Below are positions 35,901 to 46,822 of a stretch of DNA of 64,000 bases, in pieces. Source of the DNA: Hesseltinella vesiculosa (lineage: Eukaryota; Mucoromycota; Mucoromycetes; Mucorales; Cunninghamellaceae). The notes below the pieces were generated by a model. That model was not told where the DNA came from and made no database searches. It saw nothing but the letters and a program-made list of their open reading frames with translations. The stretch's first letter is position 1. Each line of letters begins with the position of its first letter. The stretch covers positions 62,001 to 126,000 of the forward strand of contig MCGT01000013.1 in assembly GCA_002104935.1 (NCBI GenBank), read 5' to 3'. The translations under genes and the position numbers were made by a program.

Positions 35901-36751
35901 ATTGGCTACCGGTGCCTCTGTGGCCAACCTGTTGAAAAGGAAAACCCACCGAAAGTATATCGTTTGTGCCAAGGTAAGCAGCAAAGAGGAAGACGAGGAC
36001 CTCGTCTTCTAGACAGGACTCACTCAGCTCACATATTTTGTATAGCTTGTCATTTGGTGACGCATGACGCATGTACCGAAGATATTCTTCACCCGTGTCT
36101 GCCTGCTAGCTTTGATGAAACCAAGGTGCAAGACTCGTTTTTGCGCATGTTTGCCTCTTTGCTCTATGGGTACCGGGCAGGCATTCGAGAGACACAGCAA
36201 CCTGTCAAGGCTGGCCACGACCTTTTATCCATCTTCTCCAAGGAAGAATTTTTAAAGCATTCTGACAAGGATACCAGGGTAAGTTCGGAAAAGAAGAAAA
36301 GAAAAGAAAACACTGGTGGACAAGGAGCATGTCTCCCTCCCCTTACCCTCGCTTTTTTTTTTTTTTTTGTATAGGATTACCTGTCCCATTTTGTCGATTC
36401 GCAGCTGTTTCATCAATTTATCACACACCGCCTGACCAAAGCAAGGAATGACCCAGAGACAGTCATGTTTGATGAGTTCATCAAGCTGAAATTGAATCGA
36501 TCCAAGCTCAAGTTTGTCAAGGCGGAAACACCGTTTTTAAACGTAAGGGTATCTCTCTTCACCACGCTTCTCCCTGACCCGGCATTCCTCTTCCTCTTAG
36601 GACGATTCTTATCGAGTATCTCAAGTCATTTGGTCCACTCCTGCTGAGGCTAATCTAAAACGCGAATGTAAGTTTAACTTTATTTATGCTGAAGCTTAAT
36701 CCTTTCTGGTCAGATTCTCGATTCCCCACCAACTGGGCCAGTGATGAGTAA
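32992..36751 (+). CDS. Tripartite DENN-domain protein with C1-type zinc finger (Rab GEF candidate)
   Basis: DENN (AEX-3) proteins act as exchange factors for Rab GTPases in vesicle traffic. uDENN: IADYFFVAGL, then PPSILIRSPTQHDHIPFPAY and FCFPHDISLAY. cDENN: YGTCCVFYEQV, LPRCVGLLGRMPWINFY, FSLFPLFRALSPHLILAILE, LLAEGKVVFLSQHLEMLSIA and PVPYIIGFQADI. A Ser-rich disordered segment of ~200 residues follows. Then comes a Cys/His cluster (CLCGQ...CQACHLVTHDAC...HPC, matching the C-x2-C-x4-H-x2-C-x7-C half of a C1 finger). dDENN: SFLRMFASLLYGYRAG through SQLFHQFITHRL. Roughly twelve exons, about 1000 residues. The start at 32992 places IADYFFVAGL at the N terminus. The Rab target is unknown. Confidence 0.85.
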
Positions 36752-37536
36752 AGCGAGCGACGCCTCCCTTTCATGCTGATCCTCTGTACAAAAACCTAAT
36801 TCTCCCTGTTTTTATTATTATTATTATTACTACTCTTCGCACTACAGCTTTATTTCACCTTAGATCGTTCATCCCTGTTGTCGTCATCATCCCCCACACG
36901 AACCTGCTCCTCTTTGTTTTCCCCTATAAACCCGATGGGCACGCGCTTGGAAATAAATAGAAAAGACATGCTCCATCTCCTTTTATTAGCTCCTATTTTT
37001 TTTATTGTTTTCTTGTTGAATGAAATCCTAGATCAAGCAAGTACTGCAAATAATAGGAGAAGGAGGGGGAGGGGGGAAAGACGCCATAGACCCTTTACAA
37101 CGAAATCATGCGTGCCTGTTTTATTTTCCTCCAAGGCGTGTTAGACATGTAAAGACTGCACGCTTGTTCATTCTCTCTCTTGCACTCCTGGAAGCAAGGA
37201 TCCCTGGAAAAGTTGATCATCTTCCATTCTCCATAACGGGGATCTGGGCTCTTCTATTTATGAATATTATTAAGGAGACCTGGTGGTTATGCTGGGGTTC
37301 GTTTTTTTTTTTCTGCTCATCGAGCACGCTCAACCCATGAGTTGAAGGGAAAAACAAGTCAACCTGTCAAGAAGGGTGAATGATTTTTACGACGTTCAAG
37401 TAGGGCAAGTTCCTTTTTTTTTTTGTTCGAACATTTAAAAAATACTTGGGCTCTCCTTGGCACTTTTTTTTTCTTTTTCTTTCCTTGATTTTCTTTGGCG
37501 AGCAGCAAAGCTGGTTATTTGTTCCTTTTCTCACCG
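36752..37536. other. Intergenic, no gene seen
   Basis: AT-rich 3' sequence after the DENN gene and 5' sequence of the C2H2 factor. No conserved ORF. Confidence 0.5.
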
Positions 37537-38555
37537 ATGGTCCCCACAGCAACAATTTACCGGTTCAAGTAAAGATCACCTTTTTTTTTCTTTTGCAAGA
37601 AACTCACCCTTTTTCTTCTTCTTCGTTTTGTCCACGGCAACCAGTGTACATATTCAACATGCCACCCACGCCAAAAAGTTTTTCCTATCCATCTATACAT
37701 ATCAAAAATACCCCACCTACAAGGATCTCTTGAAACGCCTCGAGCCTCGATTGCTGGTAAAGTTTGGCGGCGGCCCAAGTTTGCCCGTGTCTCAATTTTC
37801 CATTTTTCCTCATTTAGGACGATGTGATGCTCTATCGGTTCATACTGACAGCCGAGAATGGGGTCCAATGGTCCGTGTATGACGATACAACATTGAAACG
37901 AGGTCTATCACGGTTTCGAAAGCTGGATTTGATTGCCCTGCACCCATCACATGACCTGAAGCGCAGCGTCACGACATGGCTGTCAGCGGATGGCCATCGA
38001 GCTTTCCCGTCGGCACAAGAAGAGAGGTCCGACCATGAGCATGGGCTGGTCCCACCGGCCAACCGCAAGGACTCTGGGATTGCCTGGTCATCTTGCTCAA
38101 AAGAGGAAGACGTAGACCGGCGGTTTTCGTCGCCCTCGTTTTTACCTCCTTCTCCACCAGGCTCGGCGGCCCCTTCTTCCTGCGCATTAACTGAAACCTA
38201 CCTACCACCCTCTCCCCGCAGCATGACCAGCCAAGAAGACAGCCCTCGCTGGCGTGCCAAGCAGCCGCAAGTGTATGCGTGCGTGCACCGCAAACACGAT
38301 GGCTCTGTGTGTGGTCAGACTTTCCAACGCCCTTATGACCTGACCCGGCACCAGACCATGCACATGAATAACCGACCCTATGTGTATTGTCAAGCCTGTG
38401 GCAAACGTTTCACTCGCTTGGATGCTCTGCGGCGCCATGAACGAGTTCAAGGTCATGTTCCTTCTTCTCCCCCTTCCTCCCTTGCCACGTCTCTACCTTC
38501 TCCTAGCCGCCTCCCTCCTCTTCCTGCTTATCCCATTCAGTACCATTGGACATAA
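37537..38555 (+). CDS. C2H2 zinc-finger transcription factor
   Basis: Three exons encode 293 residues: exon 1 37537-37568, exon 2 37645-37756, exon 3 37818-38555. The joins give YRF|NVHIQHATHAKKFFL and RLEPRLL|DDVMLYRFIL, all in frame. The C-terminal third holds two C2H2 fingers. The first is atypical with nine residues between its cysteines (CVHRKHDGSVC...LTRHQTMH); the second is canonical (CQACGKRFTRLDALRRHERVQGH). The middle is Ser/Pro rich and probably disordered. The pair near the C terminus is typical of fungal DNA-binding regulators. Target genes cannot be inferred. The start is chosen from the splice fit and is less certain than the rest. Confidence 0.8.
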
Positions 38556-38965
38556 AGTATCGTTTTTTGGCACAATGACAAGGAAAAAGCACGCCTAGGT
38601 AGCTTACATTTGTTTGGATGTATCCAAGTGGGCAGCGGCGTTTCAACCTGGAGCGATGGTGGAAGGGATGCTGACATGCAGGTTGAAGCTTGAGCAAGCT
38701 GGCCAACGAGTCGTCAAGTCGCTGGGCATTCCAGCTAAAATTTCTATAAAGACATCTAATAAGTCTCGACAGTGAGCCTCTGGTGCTGGGCGACCGCCCA
38801 CCTGTCAGCATCCTCTTGTTCGTGGGATTCATCTCGGGGAAAAAAAGCGTGGAGGGCCAAGGTGAAAAAAGTGACACAAGCGGCATTTTAAATCGCAGCG
38901 TGGGTATGCGTTTCCTCCATTTTTTTTTCTCTGAGTCGACCATTTATTTTTTCCCGTCATCCAAG
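38556..38965. other. Intergenic, no gene seen
   Basis: 410 bp between two same-strand genes. No conserved ORF. T-runs precede the next start codon. Confidence 0.45.
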
Positions 38966-39924
38966 ATGAAAGACTTACATTTGGCATTGTTAGTATGTGA
39001 CACACCTCGACCTCAGGTGCTGGAAAAGTATGGCGATTACCCAAAGATGTTTTCTCTTGTGTTTGACAATGCCAAGTCAGCAAGCAACAAACCGGTGAAC
39101 ATCACTTGGGAAGCATTTGATGTTGTGCATGAGCAAGCGTACCCGCAAGACTTGGCGAAATTTGATGCGATTGTGATCACGGGGTCATCGGCGTCAGCCT
39201 ATGAAGATGTGCCTTGGATTGTCAAATTGGTGGATTTTGTTAAATCAGTGCTGGTTCAACAGAAACCAAAGATGCTGGGCATTTGTTTTGGTCATCAAAT
39301 CATTGCGCGTGCTGCTGGTGGGGTTGTTGCCAAGAATTCCAACGGTTGGGAGGTAAGCGAAAAAAAGTTCATCGGTTTTTTTTTTCTTTTTTTTTTTTTT
39401 TACGCACTCTCCATTGGGCATAGTTTGGCCACTGCAAGGTTTATTTGACGCCACTGGGACAGACGTTTTTCAAGACAACCAAGCCTTACTTGGTAGGAGA
39501 AAAGTGAGAACAGACTGGGCCTTATTTTATCGTATAGAGATTGAATCAGGTCCATCAAGATCAAGTAAGCGTGCTGCCGGCAGGGTTCCATAGCCTGGCA
39601 ACGACAGCCCCTCATACGCCGATCCATGCGCTGATCTCGGACAATGGCCAATGCTTGACGATCCAAGGCCATCCTGAATTCAACCGCGACACGGTGCGGA
39701 TCTTGTTGGGTTTGCGAGCCGAGGCAGGCGTGATTGCCAAGGACTTTGCTCAGGAACAAATCAACAAGTTGGATCAGGAAGGGCCTGACATGGAGGATGT
39801 GTGGCTGGTGCAGCACTTTTTGGACTTTCTACTAGGGGACTTGGTGCTGCAAGACACCGAGGATTCCGTCACAGCTGACACTGGCAATCCCCATGGTCCC
39901 AACATCAAGATCGGCAATGATTAG
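38966..39924 (+). CDS. Class I glutamine amidotransferase-like protein
   Basis: Stand-alone GATase1 domain. Nucleophile motif GICFGHQIIARAAGG carries the catalytic Cys; the His and Glu come from CLTIQGHPEFN. Upstream FDAIVITGSSASAYED forms the oxyanion-strand region. Three exons, about 270 residues; joins at NGWE|FGHCKVYLTP and KPYL|RLNQVHQDQV. Fungal proteins of this size resemble a family of uncharacterised peptidase- or amidotransferase-like enzymes, and the ammonia acceptor is not evident. No synthase domain is fused. The tail after ~240 residues is acidic and unconserved. Confidence 0.88.
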
Positions 39925-40663
39925 CTGTGTCTGATTTGTGGTCCTTTTAGCCGTTTGCTGGAATAAAAATCGATCGTGGTTGTATTCCTTATTTTTGGTA
40001 CCATCGGCATCCATGCGAGAGGTGAATGGTAGGACGAACATTTTAACTTGTTTCGCTTTTTGGGGGTGGCCATGTGCATGATCGGATACCGCCCAGGCCA
40101 GTTTAATTGTTGATAGGAATGGCATCATCCAAAACAAAAAAAAAATGACGAGATCTTCTTTTTTGTTCTTACGACAAACAAATGATTGTCCTACAGCTGG
40201 CAAAACAAACATCAAACAAAAAAAAAGAAAAGAAAAGAAACACATCGGGTATGGTTCTGGTTACAATTTTTTTTTTCATCTCTTTGGATGCCAACGAGGT
40301 ATGCCCATAAAAAGAGAACCTTGCCATTGACAGCACGCGAACACCTGCAGTTTTGAGTCATAAAATAAAAAAAAGTAAATCCGTAGCAGACACCGTGCAT
40401 CGACGCCCATGGCCTTGTCTTAAAAAGCAGACAGCTCGCACTGCAGAGTAAAAAAAAAAAAAGGATGCCGTTTTGCCTTCGCCCTCGATTTTGGCGCAGG
40501 GATGATTGGCGGAGAGGGGGGAAAGAGCGGAGTCGGAGAGTCTTTGCGTGGGTGGGGGGATGAGAGACGCTTTTCTTTGTTTATTTTTATTTTGATAGTC
40601 CATTCGAGTTTTTATTTTATTTTATTTTGCCAATTCAACATTCCATTGCAGTCACATTGTACA
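39925..40663. other. Intergenic, no gene seen
   Basis: 740 bp of A/T-rich sequence. T- and A-runs on both strands. No conserved ORF. Confidence 0.45.
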
Positions 40664-41263
40664 ATGAGCACCGATACCAGTACATTTGAAGCATTCGATA
40701 ATTACGATTTTGACAATGATGACAAATTCAAAGTAAAGATCATGTAAAGATGTTCACACCATCTTTTTTAAATGTTTTATTTTATTTTGTAACTATTCGT
40801 TTTCTATCCTGCCTTTATTTAGACAGGAGCAGCATCGATTATAGCTAAAGAAGGTGACGGCGACGACGTGCTGTTAAAGGCAAAGCTCTTTTATTACACA
40901 AGGTAAACATCGGCTCGAGAATGTTTGTCTGGGCTCACGTGTAGGACTTACAATTGAAAAAGGTTTATTCAAGCGATGGATGCCGATGCCTATCAAGCAT
41001 GGAAGAAGGTGCCTAGCACTACAGAGTTGGGCGACACTGTCACCATCCCACCTAAGCTAACGTTTCAACAAGTGGTGGAGATGATTGAAAGTGGTCAAGA
41101 CGTGCCAGGTAAAAAAACATTGGTAGATCCATCGTGGGTGGGGTTTGAATCTGACCTGATTTTAGGCATTCGGCAAATTCCCAACAAATTGAATCAAGGC
41201 ACGCCAAGCGAGGCTCGTTTGACAGCCAGGAGGAAACCTTGGGAACAAGAAGGAAATGAATAA
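40664..41263 (+). CDS. KPWE-motif protein, Pex39 candidate
   Basis: Small protein of about 110 residues in four exons. It opens with an acidic stretch (FDNYDFDNDDKFK), followed by KAKLFYYTRFIQAMDADAYQ, a helix PPKLTFQQVVEMIESGQDVPG, and the ending IPNKLNQGTPSEARLTARRK followed by PWEQEGNE. The KPWE motif preceded by PGI/IPN and PSE matches the KPWE domain found in the peroxisomal protein family of human C6orf226 and yeast Pex39, recently tied to PTS2-cargo import with Pex7. The domain assignment is good. The Pex39 function is inference from the motif and size. All exon joins are in frame (exon 1 40664-40732, exon 2 from 40823). Confidence 0.7.
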
Positions 41264-42013
41264 ATAACAATAGACACACGTGCCACATTCATGATCTCTC
41301 TCTTATTTTTTTATTCGAGGGAATGGGTATGATCTTTCTTCTTGCTTTGCTGGAGGCAGTCATCCATTTAGTATCAGGTTGTATTATCGAACATCAACCC
41401 AATCGGTGGTTTTTTTTCTAGATTGGTCCTCGAGAATTTTTCAAGGGAATTTTTTTTTTTTTGCCTCAATGTCATCTGATGTGGAGAACATCATAAACCA
41501 TGAAGGCGTTTTTTTTTTGTTTATTTTTCTAAACATGTGAAGGGCAAAAATAAAAAGGCAGAGGGGGGGGGCATAAGGAAAAAGGGGGGCCATAAGGAAA
41601 AAGGGGGGCCATGACTTTTTCTTGATAAATTCACCATATTTGAACATTGAAAAGGGGTTGCATATTGTTTAGAAGAACACTGCCCATATATGGAGAAATT
41701 ATTCATGAAAATGGCAATACCTTTCAGAAAACAGGGCAACGCTCTCTGTCTCCCCTGAACGAAAAAAAGGAGAACGGCAGAAACAAGGAGCACAACTCTT
41801 TTTTCTTCTCGCATTTTCATAAACAAGACGAAAAAGTTTATAAATATCCAGACTGCGTTTTTTTTTATTCTTTTTACCTTTTTTCCTTGAGTTTGCCAAA
41901 GAGTTTTTTTTTTTTTTTTCATACCCTTCGTTCCCCCCTCCCTCCACCTTTTTTTTTTTTTTTTGCTTGATACCACCTCTTCCTTTCTTCTATTTTAAAC
42001 CGTGAAAAAAGAA
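41264..42013. other. Intergenic with short G-rich tandem repeat
   Basis: 750 bp without a recognisable gene. Holds a short tandem repeat (listed) and many T-runs. Confidence 0.45.
41562..41612. repeat. G-rich tandem repeat, ~21-bp unit
   Basis: The unit ccataaggaaaaagggggg occurs about two and a half times, bounded by runs of six to nine G. It is non-coding. Confidence 0.75.
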
Positions 42014-42514
42014 ATGAAGGTCAACTACCGTATGTCTATTGCGCATCTCTTATGTGACACGCAGGAAGACAAGCACACGTTTATTGGCCATCATGGATTA
42101 CCAAGTCCCGTGTCTACTTATAGTGATGATGATCTGACCCTGCGAAGCCCCACTTCACCTTCGTTTTCACCTTACCTCTCACCTTCTCTCAAGACCCGAC
42201 CTACCTTTTACCCCATGCCAGTCGTCATGATCGCCCGTTCTCGTCACCACCCCCAAGTCACTCGACGCAGTTCACAGACACCGACTCGCATGGCTTGGTC
42301 ACCTTATGAAGATGAATTGCTGTCGCAAGGTTATGAAATGGGCTTGTCTTGGGCCATGATCTCCTCCACCTATCTTCCCCATCGATCTCGTGGCTGCTGT
42401 TGGGGTCGTTTCAAAACCCTTCAGCATAAAAAGCTCTTGTCTGCCCATAAACAGCGTCATCAACGTATCAAGACAAAACCATGGAAAGTCTTTGACCCTG
42501 AAGCCATGCAATAG
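42014..42514 (+). CDS. Myb/SANT-like DNA-binding protein
   Basis: Single-exon ORF of 166 residues. The C-terminal half contains MAWSPYEDELLSQGYEMGLS followed by WAMISSTYLPHRSRGCCWGR and FKTL, which fits a Myb/SANT repeat (Trp in helix 1, W-x-x-I in helix 2, Arg-rich helix 3). The N-terminal half is Ser/Pro rich with MSIAHLLCDTQ near the start, as in many fungal regulators. Start at 42014 is the first ATG in frame; MSIAHLL at 42032 is an alternative. Proteins of this type are common in Mucorales; the target is unknown. Confidence 0.75.
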   Translation: MKVNYRMSIAHLLCDTQEDKHTFIGHHGLPSPVSTYSDDDLTLRSPTSPSFSPYLSPSLKTRPTFYPMPVVMIARSRHHPQVTRRSSQTPTRMAWSPYEDELLSQGYEMGLSWAMISSTYLPHRSRGCCWGRFKTLQHKKLLSAHKQRHQRIKTKPWKVFDPEAMQ

Positions 42515-42830
42515 CCGCTCTCTCCACAATCCCCCCTTTCTTTCTCGATTTCAATTCGTCCTTCCTTTCTATGACCCTTTATGCCTTTTTGTATTTTTTT
42601 CCCTTTATAGTTTATGTCTATGCTTCTCTTTTTCTTTTTTTATGCGCAGTGCTTGGAATTTAGCTATCTTCTTTATCCTTCTTGAGTAAAAAGCGACCCC
42701 TCTTGATCCAACTTCACTACCCGGCGGAGTTTTCCGACCGCCTGCATCACAGGCGGGGGCTTTTTTTTTTTTTTTTTTGAGGAGGCGTCTCTTCTTTTTT
42801 TTCTGCACCTCACCTTTTTTTATTTCATCC
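42515..42830. other. Intergenic with hairpin and T-run
   Basis: 316 bp upstream of TFB5. Contains the hairpin listed next and two T-runs. Confidence 0.5.
42738..42756. repeat. 7-bp stem hairpin followed by T-run
   Basis: CCGCCTG (42738-42744), loop CATCA, CAGGCGG (42750-42756), then GGGC and a run of about 18 T. GC-rich against an AT-rich background. Confidence 0.7.
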
Positions 42831-43058
42831 ATGGTGAAAGCTGTCAAAGGCGTGCTTATAGAGTGTGATACGACTGTGAAACAAATTGTATTGAACCTCA
42901 ACAAACGCGGCAATTTTGTCATTGAAGACCTGGACGACACTCATCTTTTTATCGAAGCTTCCTGGGTGGATAATTTAAAACAGCAGCTCGACCAGATCCT
43001 TGACGAAAACGCCTATACCATTGCCAATAACGAAGATCCTCGTAAAAACAAAGATTAG
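42831..43058 (+). CDS. TFB5: TFIIH subunit Tfb5 (TTDA/GTF2H5)
   Basis: Smallest core TFIIH subunit; stabilises the Tfb2/XPD helicase assembly in transcription initiation and nucleotide-excision repair. Single exon, 75 residues, the normal length. MVKAVKGVLIECD at the N terminus and FVIEDLDDTHLFIEASWVDN followed by LKQQLDQILDEN are diagnostic. The last ~12 residues (NNEDPRKNKD) are polar and variable. Lies only 110 bp before RRN7. Confidence 0.95.
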   Translation: MVKAVKGVLIECDTTVKQIVLNLNKRGNFVIEDLDDTHLFIEASWVDNLKQQLDQILDENAYTIANNEDPRKNKD

Positions 43059-43168
43059 CCCTTCTCCCTCTCCTCTCTCTTTCTTTTTTTATATAATCTA
43101 TCGTTTCCCCATTCCTCTCTTTGTTCTTTTCTTTCTTTTGTTTTCCCCAGCTCTCATTCTAATCCACT

Positions 43169-45313
43169 ATGCCCATCTTTCGCAATCACCCTTGTCCGGT
43201 GTGTAACACCGTTCGCTATCGACGTACTGACGAATCCGGTTATGTCTGTCGCAATGGTCATCAAATGGTGGTAAGCGCGTAGCAGCTGTGCCTGTGACCC
43301 AACGATTCACCGGTGTTTTATCTCAGGGAGTCCGTCGTGAAGAAGGCGACGACGACGAAGGTCATTCTAGATTTCAACAAGGCGTGAAAAAATTGAAATT
43401 TGAAAAAGTATCCAAACGTAATGCAAAAAGAAGAAGAAAAATAAAATCACTCACCTTTTTTCCTAGGCTTCTTTGGGAACGCTGCTCGGGACGCTTATTT
43501 CCGATTTTTCCAACATGTCCTACAATTCATGTGCCGCTCCTTTATCCAGGATCTAGGCTTTCCCCAGGAATTCGAGGTAAGCCAGCACACGAAAGCGTAG
43601 GGACTCATCTGTTCCATAGTACATTGTGCGTGAGCTGTGGCTTGTGTATGTCAACAAAAATGTCAAGCTGCTGGCGACCGAACTGGAGGCCGATGACCCA
43701 ATGCATGCCTTCGGCCCCAACACCCAACCCATCGCCGCCCCTTCCCAGCTCTCACAGCATCTGCAACAAATCAATCACGCCGACCAAACCCCGGACCACA
43801 ACAATGACGACCACCGCCTGGAAGATCTCCTGCAAGATACAGACGAGGAAGTCTCCGACCCATCGACCCCACCCTCTCCCCTACTTTCCCCACAAGACAC
43901 TCCCGACGCTTCTACCTCGAACGATCCACCCTTGCTCTCCAGCCTGCTCGTGCATCAACTCCGCCACCGCGCCTCCCGCCAGCTCCAGTCCAAGCTCCAG
44001 ACTCGGCGAAATCAACGCGCCGGCTGGAAAACTCTGGAAGAACGCCGTCGCTCTACCAGAGCCTTGTTCACCTCCGCCGAGCCGCGGTCCAACCATGTCA
44101 TGGTGCCCACCAATGCGTTTCCCGAATTGAGCATTCACCATGTCATCTTCTTCTGCTACCTCGGCTGTGTCTCCTTGGGCTGGCCCGTGCTGTTCGGTGA
44201 CCTTCATCGCTGGTGCAGTTCGCTCCGTCTCCCGATGCTGACCACCATGCGCTTCCTTCCCCGCGACACCATCGACGCCCTCCCCCCTGGCGTCTTCAAC
44301 GCCATGTGGCTGCTCCCTCGCCCCCACACGCTGCGTCGCACCGCCTCCCGCTACATCCGTGCATTCCAAGTTCAAACCGGCGCCCTTCTACCCCAGCTCG
44401 ATCCCGCCCTCCTTCTTTACCGCTTTATCAAACACTTTTACTTGCCAGGTAACAACCTCACGTCAAATACAGCGCAACTTATCCCCCCCCTTTTTTTTTT
44501 TACCTCAGTGGAAATGTACTTTTGTGCCAAAACCATGTACGAAGATTTCTTGCCTCCAAGAGAAGTTGCCGGAGAAAAGGATCTAGGAAGCATTCAGCTC
44601 CGTGCCTTGGTGATTGTTCTTTTCCTGGTGAATGCCTGCTATGTCCTGGACGATACCTCGAGGTAGAAAGAGTCCACCCAAGCTTCTCACTTTGACTCAC
44701 CCCTCTAAAGTGATCCTATCTTTAGCGATAGATCCATGCCCACCCCTTTACCGAAAGCACCCTGGCTGGCCTGCATCCGAGCCCACTTGGACCAATGGGA
44801 AACACAACATCAACGGAAATTCCTGGACGCTCCCGAAGTCGACCTTGGCACCATCCTATCCTTTGTCAAACAAGGCGTCACCGAAGAAAGAAGCAATAGA
44901 GGCAAACGCAATGCTCGTAAGATCAACCTTTACCCTCCCAGGCAACCACTCATCTTTCTCTTACTGAAGGTTCCCTGATCAACTCGTACCTGACAAGAAG
45001 CGCTCAAGATTATGCACATGGCCGAGCCCAAGAGCCGCCCGGCAATGACTTTTATTTGGATATACCGGTGCCCAACGATCTTAGCTTTACTCAACAGGAT
45101 GCAACACATCTGGTTGATAAGGACTGCCTGCGTAGGTACACCGTCAGCCGTAGCCACGAGCCAATCGATCTATACCCCCAAGAGTACCTGCTCATCCTCA
45201 AGCTTGCCTGCCACCTCTCCAGCTTCTCCATCAGCTCTCTTCACCGCCATCTTCAAACCTACTGCGGGATCCTGCATACCTTTGTCCGTCTCGATCCAGA
45301 AGCCTTTGCGTGA
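43169..45313 (+). CDS. RRN7: RNA polymerase I initiation factor Rrn7/TAF1B
   Basis: TFIIB-like factor of the Pol I core-promoter complex. The N-terminal zinc ribbon reads CPVCNTVRYRRTDESGYVC followed by RNGHQM. The cyclin-fold region begins KRFFGNAARDAYFRFFQHVL and continues QEFE|YIVRELWLVYVNKN. The middle has an acidic/Ser linker. Conserved Rrn7 stretches include LSIHHVIFFCYLGCVSLGWP, LPVEMYFCAKTMY and RALVIVLFLVNACYVLDD. Eight or so exons, about 600 residues. The CGC spanning codon at VSKR|FFGN requires a GTAATG donor. One 60-nt intron after FYLP is in frame and stop-free. Gene ends RLDPEAFA. Confidence 0.88.
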
Positions 45314-45710
45314 TTTCTGATCCCTCACGCTCTTTTGATCATGAAAATAAAACTCCTTGAAACCTTCCATTGACGCTGACCTTGCCTGAACGGCAAACCA
45401 ATGGAATCCACTTGATATCGCTTTTTTTTTTTATTTGCCAAACCCATCTAACCTCGTGGCAGTGCACACCTACTGGTAGGACACGGCAGATGTCAAAAAA
45501 AAAAAAAAAAAAGGATTTGTCATGCTGGCGTCCTGGAATCTTTTTGGTTCTGCCGGAATTTCGCGCGCCCGCAACAGCCTCAGTGATGAGTCCTGCCAAG
45601 TTTGGTTGAGCCAATCAGACCAAACCTCCGTAAGCAAATCAGCTTTTTTTAAAACCATGATCATTTTTTTCATTTTGTTTCTTTTTTTTACTTGTTAAAC
45701 AAAAATAATC
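45314..45710. other. Intergenic, no gene seen
   Basis: 397 bp with T- and A-runs of 11 to 18. Holds the promoter of the glutathione peroxidase gene. Confidence 0.45.
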
Positions 45711-46569
45711 ATGTCTGCTAAGAATTTCTTTGATTTTACTGTGAAGAACATCAAGAACCAAGACTGGAACTTGAACGATCTCAAGGGCAAGGTAAAAAAA
45801 ATAAAAACAATGCTCGATAAAAGCTGATATGATCATTACGCGAAAAAAATAAAATAAAACTCAAACCAATGCTTGTAGGTGGTGCTTGTGGTCAATGTTG
45901 CCTCCAAATGTGGCTTTACTAAGCAATATGCCGGATTGGAAGAGCTCTATGAAAAATACAAGGACAAGGGTTTTGTCATTGTCGGTGCTCCCTGTAACCA
46001 ATTTGCTGGTCAAGGTAAAAAAAAAAATCCAACAACAAACAACTCGGGACCCCACGCCTCTTCGTTTCTCACCCGCTTTTTTTCCCTGCCCTGGTAGAGC
46101 CTGGCAATGAAGAGGATATTCAAAACTTCTGCTCGCTCAACTTTGGCGTCACCTTCCCCTTGCTGGCAAAGCTGTAAGCTAGACATTTTTGCGACAATGA
46201 GCAAGTCTCATTTTTGTTTTTTTTTAGCGATGTCAACGGTGACAACGAAGCTCCTTTGTACAAGTTTTTGAAGGAATCGCAACCAGGTCTTCTTGGGTAA
46301 AGTGTGGATCAGTCACGTCGACCCGATCAAGGACTCACCTTTTTTTTTAAAAATAATCTCGGCCTCTATAGCATGAAGCGTATCAAGTGGAACTTTGAAG
46401 TATGTGAGAGCATGACTGGCCATTGGATGGTTTTTAACTTTTTTTTTTTTTTTTTTTTTTTTTTCAAATTTAGAAATTCTTGATCGACCGCGAAGGCAAC
46501 GTTGTCAAGCGTTATGCCTCTTTGACCGAACCTAAATCCATTGCTCCTGAAGTCGAAAAGCTCTTGTAA
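45711..46569 (+). CDS. GPX: Glutathione peroxidase (cysteine type)
   Basis: Thiol peroxidase that reduces hydroperoxides and may signal to transcription factors. Six exons, about 160 residues. Conserved blocks: [38 protein letters not shown] with catalytic Cys (no selenocysteine codon), [15 protein letters not shown] with Gln, [31 protein letters not shown] with Trp, and [10 protein letters not shown]. The order and length match fungal GPX/Hyr1. No targeting peptide or C-terminal signal is seen, so cytosolic localisation is likely. Introns sit after LKGK, AGQ, AKL, LLG and NFE; the fifth is only a few dozen bases with a T23 tract. Confidence 0.95.
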
Positions 46570-46822
46570 ATGCCTTTACCTTTTTGACGAAGCCATCATG
46601 TACCGACTATGTAATCCTATGAAATAAAACTTTGCTCCTCTCTCTCTCTCTTTTTTTTTTTTTACAACCTCTTTTAGATAAGATATTTATACAGAAAACA
46701 AGATGGAAACTGAGAAAAAAAATGAAGAGAGGGGGGCAGGGAGTACAGAAAAAAAAAGATAACAGGATGAGGCAGGGGAAAAGAGGGGGAATCACACCGA
46801 GAGGATCAACATTTGCATGTTG

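Noticed and set aside
42738..42780. Evidence of bacterial DNA transfer from the terminator-like hairpin
   Set aside because: Neighbouring genes are typical intron-rich fungal genes and the T-runs are common throughout the window.
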